A DNA stretch of 64,000 bases from Endotrypanum monterogeii (lineage: Eukaryota > Euglenozoa > Kinetoplastea > Trypanosomatida > Trypanosomatidae). Below are positions 59,901 to 64,000 of this stretch, piece after piece. Under the pieces are notes generated by a model. That model saw only the letters and a program-made list of their open reading frames with translations, did not search any database and had not been told where the DNA came from. The DNA lies in assembly GCA_000333855.2 (NCBI GenBank), contig CM007334.1, positions 364,634-428,633 on the forward strand, read 5' to 3'. How positions within the stretch are numbered: position 1 is the first letter of the stretch; every line of letters begins with the position of its first letter. The position numbers were made by a program, and so were the translations under genes.

Positions 59901-62272
59901 CTGTGACTGATTTATCGATGATTGCTTCTGCTTGGGTAGCACCAGAGTCCGAGATGACCACAGGGTCGGAGGCAGCAGCAATGTGGTTCGACCGCGAGGG
60001 CAGCTTGCCGCCGCGGCTGACCCTTCTCGGGGAAACGGGTAGACTCTTGACAGATGTAAAGTGTGTCTTGTATAGTGTACCTGGTGGACCGTCGGCAGTG
60101 GAGGAGTTGTTCACTTCCGTTGGCGCCGCTGTCACCGTATCGGGGCTTCACCTTGAACGCAGAGCTGCACCTTCTCATGCCTCGTTTCTACCTAACTTCA
60201 AGGCTCTGGTCGCTGTGCCGACGTCATGTGGGGTTTTATCTTTAGACGAATGCGCTGCTGTTGCAGTGACATCTCCTTCACCATCCGGCTTTTCGTCTGA
60301 GCGCTACACCGGTAGGGAGTTCGAGTGTCGTCTTGTGCAGCTGCGCAGTTGGTTGGAGCTTCTGTGCACATGCCCAGCCTCATTTGTTTCCAAGGAACAG
60401 GATGTTGTCGTGTGGCTGTATGTGGTAATGCGGCAGATGGAGGAGATGCACGAATGCGCGAAGGAGAGTTCTGCTCAGCTGAATCTTTCTCAACCACAGC
60501 CCAGAGAGGCACCGCATGTGGCGAACAATGTGGTTTGTAATGCGCAGGTTGAAGCATCGTCTAATGACCACGGCAAGGAGGAGCAGCGATTCTGTTGGTC
60601 TCTGGAAGCGGAAGAGGCTGCTGTTCGTCGAGTTGCACAATCTCTCAGCAGTCAACTGTGGTCTGTTCTGCCTGCATCATCATTGTTGCCGCCTATGCTA
60701 TTGAACTGGTTGCTGACAAGAGGTGGCGAGACCACCTGGAGCGGTGCCGTACGCACGCTGCGGGCGGCCGCAGGCGACGAGAGCGACGTAAGGGAAGACC
60801 GTGGCGGGCGACGATTTTCGCTGCTTGCATTACCCCTTGATCGCGTCGTCTCAGTCGAGCATGCTGTACGAGTGTTGTGTACGCTGCAGGCGGTTGAGGA
60901 GCGGTGCACCGCTTCCGCGACTAGTGCGAAGGCGCCACCGATGCAGCCGACGTCACCACCACCACCATCACCCCCATCCCCGCCTCCACAGGACTGCGAT
61001 GGTGGCTGCTCAATTCCCACTGCCTCGCCAAAGGCTCCATGTGCCACAAAGCGGGGGTCTCCGGCGGTGACAACGAGAGGGAGTGGGCAGCCATCTGGTA
61101 CGCCCTTGGTCGCAGAAGTTTACGGTCGTATCGAGCGTGTATTGCTTCGCGAGTGGTACGGGCGTGCACTGGCAGCGGTGCTTCATTTTTTTGCAGAGCA
61201 TCCTCAGCACACATACCTAACGCACGTGAAGGATGCACCGCATTACGCAGCCCTGACTCAGTGCCGTCGTCAGGTCTGTGAACACCGAAGTCCGAACCTC
61301 CTGGAGATTAACGACAGTGTAGCTCAAGTGCCGAAGGCAGAGGCTACCCGCGGCTGGAGCAATAGTGTTTCTAGGCCAACCCACACGCCCCCGCCACCTG
61401 AGTTGTCATCGTGGCCCGAACGTCTGGAATACAATAAGTCGAGTACTGACTCTGTTTTATCAGATACCACCGCGCACACTGTCTCATCCCTGGAGCACTG
61501 GAGGGCGTGGTTAGACGGAGCGGTGGCTGCAGGGGATGCAGAGAAAGCCGCTATTTATCCACAGCGTGTCACGGCAACGTTGGCTGATGCAACATCGCAC
61601 GTGAACCGCATGCGGAGTATGACGGACTTGCCTTCAGTGCTGGCGGACTCCACCATAGACATCCCTGTGTCGCATGAGAAGGTGCAGTGTCTCCTGCGCG
61701 ATGGCATCTCGCCATGTGCAGTGAAGACACCCTCGGCTTCAATCCTGCGCGTCCCGCTGTACCTCTTGGCGACATTTGTTCTCCAAGAGTGCTACATCGG
61801 CATCGCGCACAGCACTTCATCGAGGGGCAGCACTTCTTCTGCCGCCACGAATAACGGAAGAGTCGCTATCTCACGACGTGGCGGGCAGGTGTTACCGTCC
61901 CTCTCCGCTCTTGGCACCTTTCTCTGTTCCCCACTATCGCCCGCTTCATTCCTGGACGTGCTCATGCGCGATGTCCGAAGCTGGGTTCCTCGCCACGACT
62001 CTCAAAACCATTTGACCGGTGGCTCCGAAGCATCAGCCACCGCTCCCTTTTCCACCCATGAAGTTCCGACAATACGTCCCGAACTGCTTCTGTGGTTTAC
62101 AAGGGTGCTGCATATAAAGCAACAAGAGATGGAGGCGTGTCAGGGCTCTGCTGCGACGAGTGAGACGCTCGAGGCGGTGGTGGCGGTAGTGCTCTCGGAG
62201 CGGTGCCCCAAGGGAGGGGAGTTTGCAGTGCAAGTACGAAGCAAGGGTGCTGAGGATTTGAAAAGCGAGTAA
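56993..62272 (+). CDS. large unknown protein, probably mitochondrial and helical
   Basis: I do not recognise this 1759-residue protein. Residues 1-48 are rich in Arg and Ser with a single acidic residue, as in a mitochondrial import signal. The rest alternates helical, Leu/Ala/Trp-rich blocks with disordered Ser/Pro/Gly linkers, including a Pro run near 1320 (SPPPPSPPSPPP). Helical blocks carry Trp-x-x-Ala motifs such as LSWNSALECF (about 125), APSWMAACTVL (about 640) and TTWSGAVRTL (about 1245), similar to those in the 1048-residue protein at 13075-16221. A mitochondrial RNA or ribosome role, as for many trypanosomatid helical-repeat proteins, is possible but unproven. No catalytic motif or membrane segment. 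The ATG at 56993 is the first in frame; a later start near 57202 cannot be excluded. Confidence 0.75.
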   Translation: MVSRWKHVDLLSLSSVAPAVARRRGQRPASTPLSSRLQRRSPHVARISREEANPQLTIGERGPDAIKETAMCVPSSRDALATQRGAYHARVGSTVFPTSCVPPVAVEASTAVRVSVSNLFCRSSLSWNSALECFFALTEGECLRRASTAETHETQQRQEEDKTMPLEAIVAVYGALLRREAQHTGVSNCRHEDVISSSTIEADRSQSLQHDTSLASQGSVSSLSFLAYAARQHPSLHPIAVLLGSDKGGDVGSAPERHFNRSGAYGDAHRSRPPLPVLTLCTVIHLGLLEPLHMSPVPPSSSSSAPNSASRIDSTTASASRVRQQWVAVQAIHRLHRSGWAADYFRSLDSTPAEVTGSMVGTPALGGSLGETEGQEPAALELVRCAALGVPYFTCLFSVLEGAWELYHARFSALSSGRQWPLTEEVGYLHEFPLILSQQRPASTLAGSEQTKKVNSARCETSIDSVRAIAEVSTQERPHAVEAISDAVHEEILSMSRGQLLAVTLDVILFAWRAMEIRQRRRSGAAGVPDDHSGEASRSAAAGTAAEKLKANISSMGSGIHQTFTSAAALVAEEQGELLRLVRIATRWSTFEELCTWIDHLLARGEGLIYSEIPGAPSLSPALSPQQEEALLCLLTRAVRRAPSWMAACTVLNSTWCRLPCTGVVACDARSEVHGEVWCPRDSGVASVPALLEAFLSSSYAPEVALPSQVSRQTVHRSTPGDASFWCRVMVCGVTSDSEGEHWARIMFGSESPVFSAGLRVSRCTALMERRHASLTKAALMLVQRWLRPAEALGVALQCLARSHARCAHEWTTFLARHQRGGREDDRAAERCSPKTDPVGGRASRNRAALSSGDAIAPSVRAPMAAAPVEESTSPATALATRLMAEQHRAYCGALLSTQEQREWLDLTLRYVTSGPARQLIIKAALLARWHCGSDASSTLYSSSAVRFDGGGPPPEVNESLIEKSHLAAAVTDLSMIASAWVAPESEMTTGSEAAAMWFDREGSLPPRLTLLGETGRLLTDVKCVLYSVPGGPSAVEELFTSVGAAVTVSGLHLERRAAPSHASFLPNFKALVAVPTSCGVLSLDECAAVAVTSPSPSGFSSERYTGREFECRLVQLRSWLELLCTCPASFVSKEQDVVVWLYVVMRQMEEMHECAKESSAQLNLSQPQPREAPHVANNVVCNAQVEASSNDHGKEEQRFCWSLEAEEAAVRRVAQSLSSQLWSVLPASSLLPPMLLNWLLTRGGETTWSGAVRTLRAAAGDESDVREDRGGRRFSLLALPLDRVVSVEHAVRVLCTLQAVEERCTASATSAKAPPMQPTSPPPPSPPSPPPQDCDGGCSIPTASPKAPCATKRGSPAVTTRGSGQPSGTPLVAEVYGRIERVLLREWYGRALAAVLHFFAEHPQHTYLTHVKDAPHYAALTQCRRQVCEHRSPNLLEINDSVAQVPKAEATRGWSNSVSRPTHTPPPPELSSWPERLEYNKSSTDSVLSDTTAHTVSSLEHWRAWLDGAVAAGDAEKAAIYPQRVTATLADATSHVNRMRSMTDLPSVLADSTIDIPVSHEKVQCLLRDGISPCAVKTPSASILRVPLYLLATFVLQECYIGIAHSTSSRGSTSSAATNNGRVAISRRGGQVLPSLSALGTFLCSPLSPASFLDVLMRDVRSWVPRHDSQNHLTGGSEASATAPFSTHEVPTIRPELLLWFTRVLHIKQQEMEACQGSAATSETLEAVVAVVLSERCPKGGEFAVQVRSKGAEDLKSE

Positions 62273-62301
62273 ACAAAAGATATGGGTAGGGCAGACGGGG
62301 C

Positions 62302-62334
<33 letters not shown>

Positions 62335-63935
62335 TGGGTACTGAAGTCTTGTCGCCAACACACTGTTACTTGAGAAGCGGAGAGGAGTGCAAGGTAAACG
62401 CGTTGCTTTCTTCTTAGTTAACCCCCTCACATCCGCACGATTATTCCCCCTTCTTTTTTTTTTAGATGTGCATTGAAATGTTTTTATTTCTGTACCACTC
62501 GTTTGTGTCATCGAGCTAGAGAATTCAGATGGAGCACACCGTCACCGTGACTGTAATTCACAGGCTCCCTTTAAAAAAAAAATCGTCTCCATATCGCCAC
62601 GTGTACCCCCCCCCCCAAAAAAAAAAAAGAAGGTACCTGACTCGCAAGAGGTACATATCTACTGGTAAACGAAAATTTCAGAGGTTGATTATAGTTCAAC
62701 AGAAGGGACTCACCATAATAGGGTCACGTGTGCCAGGTGGGTACACGCTTCTAACCCCCATTTGCTTACCCAAGTGGCTCTCACTGTCACTGTCGACATT
62801 TTCTTCGGAAATATTCACCCGATGCTCGACGTCGTGAGAGCGTGTCACGCACCTGTGATCGCCAGTGCGTGCCGCTCTCTGGTTCTTCTATGATACGGGC
62901 TCTCTCTCTGTGTATGTGCATGTGTGTGCACACCTACATACACACATGTACACGCACACACACGTCTGTGTTTCTTCTGTGTCTACGTTTTGCTTTCTCC
63001 TTCCTCGATGTACTATTGGTGTGCATCTTTCTTTCTTTCTGGTCGACTGCATAATGATTTTCTCATCATGCTGCTCACATGGTGTCCTTCATGTGTGTGT
63101 GGGTCTCTGCGGATGCACTTACGACACATGACATGTGTACTAATATACTGTTCGAAGGTCTTCGCAAAGATATTTATGGGAAGCCCACACCCACGCACAT
63201 ACACTTAAACACAGACGCACACATATTTACACGAAGGCTCTCAAGAAATAAATCCACACCTCTTCATACTCCCGAGATCTAGCTCAGGAATCAAGAGGTG
63301 TGTGTTTGTGTGTGCGTGTATCTCAAACCGGCCAACCCACACTAGTTTCTTTCTGTTTTTCTGCGACACCGTGGCTAGGCGCAGACTTTCATCACTACAG
63401 CCGTGCAACAACTTCCAAGATTCAAAGCTACAGCCACTCACATATTTTTGTTTGCTTCTCCTTACTTTCTAACCTATCCCCCCCTCCCCGTTCTCCCCCT
63501 CGCACGAAAAAAAAAAAGAATCCAGAGGTTTGTTTGTCTCGCTTTTGTGCAAAGAACAAAGCTTTAGCAAACTTCAAAAAAAAAACATTTCTCTGGTTCT
63601 CCAGCGCTTCGTTGAGGGAGTTAAATCACCACTTGTGTCTTGTTGCCCGCCCCTTTCATTCTTGTACGGCGCAAATACACAGTTTAGGTGGTGGTGGGGT
63701 CAACACATCTCTGCCATTTCTACTTACAAACACATACACGGGCAAAGGACGCGCAACAATAGCGGAAAATCGCCGCACTTCTACCTGCCACGATTTCCAG
63801 TTTTTTTTTTTTTTGTACACGCTGTGAATAGCGTAGGCGTCGTGTGTACGAGTAAGTGTGTATGTGTTTGCGTACTGGGCTTTTTCTCACTTCAAGAAAG
63901 TGACTTTTTCTTTGTTGCTACATATTCTTCTCCCT

Positions 63936-63977
<42 letters not shown>

Positions 63978-64000
63978 CGTACTTCTCGTTCCTCCCGCCT
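62273..64000. other. 1.7-kb spacer at right edge, no gene seen
   Basis: It holds (GT)n (62304-62333), C- and A-runs (near 62607-62628), mixed (TG)/(CA) sequence (62917-62965) and (CA)n (about 63939-63975). No (TA)n tract of 16 nt or more. Two acceptor-like pyrimidine tracts precede the right edge, so a further rightward gene may begin beyond it. Confidence 0.55.

Noticed and set aside
1..64000. CRISPR arrays, bacterial operons, riboswitches, rRNA or a spliced-leader RNA gene array
   Set aside because: No regular spaced repeats, no bacterial gene signals, and no rRNA or spliced-leader sequence was recognised; the window is eukaryotic.

Overview
The window is nuclear DNA from a trypanosomatid of the Leishmania type (Leishmaniinae). 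Fifteen long genes without introns lie in two one-way clusters. Pyrimidine-rich tracts followed by AG, as used for spliced-leader trans-splicing, stand before many start codons. The gene content (VTC1 of the acidocalcisome, an axonemal dynein, a kinase ending in the glycosomal signal SKL) fits the same group. The spacers are full of homopolymers, (TA)n, (CA)n and (GT)n. I cannot name the species. Two assembly gaps are present: 19788-19894 (107 N) and 44857-44876 (20 N).

Layout. Ten genes read leftward from about 28.66 kb to the left edge. In transcription order they are COQ9, an unknown membrane protein, VTC1, a sulfotransferase-like protein, a CFAP96-like flagellar protein, a 1048-residue helical-repeat-like protein, two neighbouring degenerate ADP/ATP-carrier-like proteins, an SLC9B/NHA-type antiporter homologue, and a YFH7/uridine-kinase-like P-loop kinase ending in SKL. 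Five genes read rightward from 30.30 kb: a single-headed axonemal dynein heavy chain (4270 residues), a plant-type DYRK kinase, an unknown protein with a CxxC motif in a thioredoxin-like setting, MPDU1 (a PQ-loop protein), and a 1759-residue unknown protein. The 1.6 kb between COQ9 and the dynein (28659-30296) is a divergent strand-switch region, the usual place where Pol II starts transcription in both directions in these organisms. It carries two G-tracts on opposite strands, each pointing into its own cluster.

How the genes relate. As usual in trypanosomatids, a cluster is a transcription unit and not a functional operon. Shared themes are mitochondrion (COQ9, two carrier-like proteins, perhaps the two large helical-repeat-like proteins), flagellum (dynein, CFAP96-like), acidocalcisome (VTC1), glycosome (SKL kinase) and ER glycosylation (MPDU1).

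Most notable are several homologues whose key residues are altered: the antiporter lacks the Asp-Asp ion site, the sulfotransferase-like protein has a changed PAPS loop, and all three signature motifs are eroded in both carrier-like proteins. At DNA level there are (TA)n tracts in nearly every spacer, two perfect TA-cored palindromes, a C34/A12 tract beside a tight G-quadruplex motif, a 25-bp inverted repeat inside a gene, and a GC-rich short element that recurs in different reading frames.
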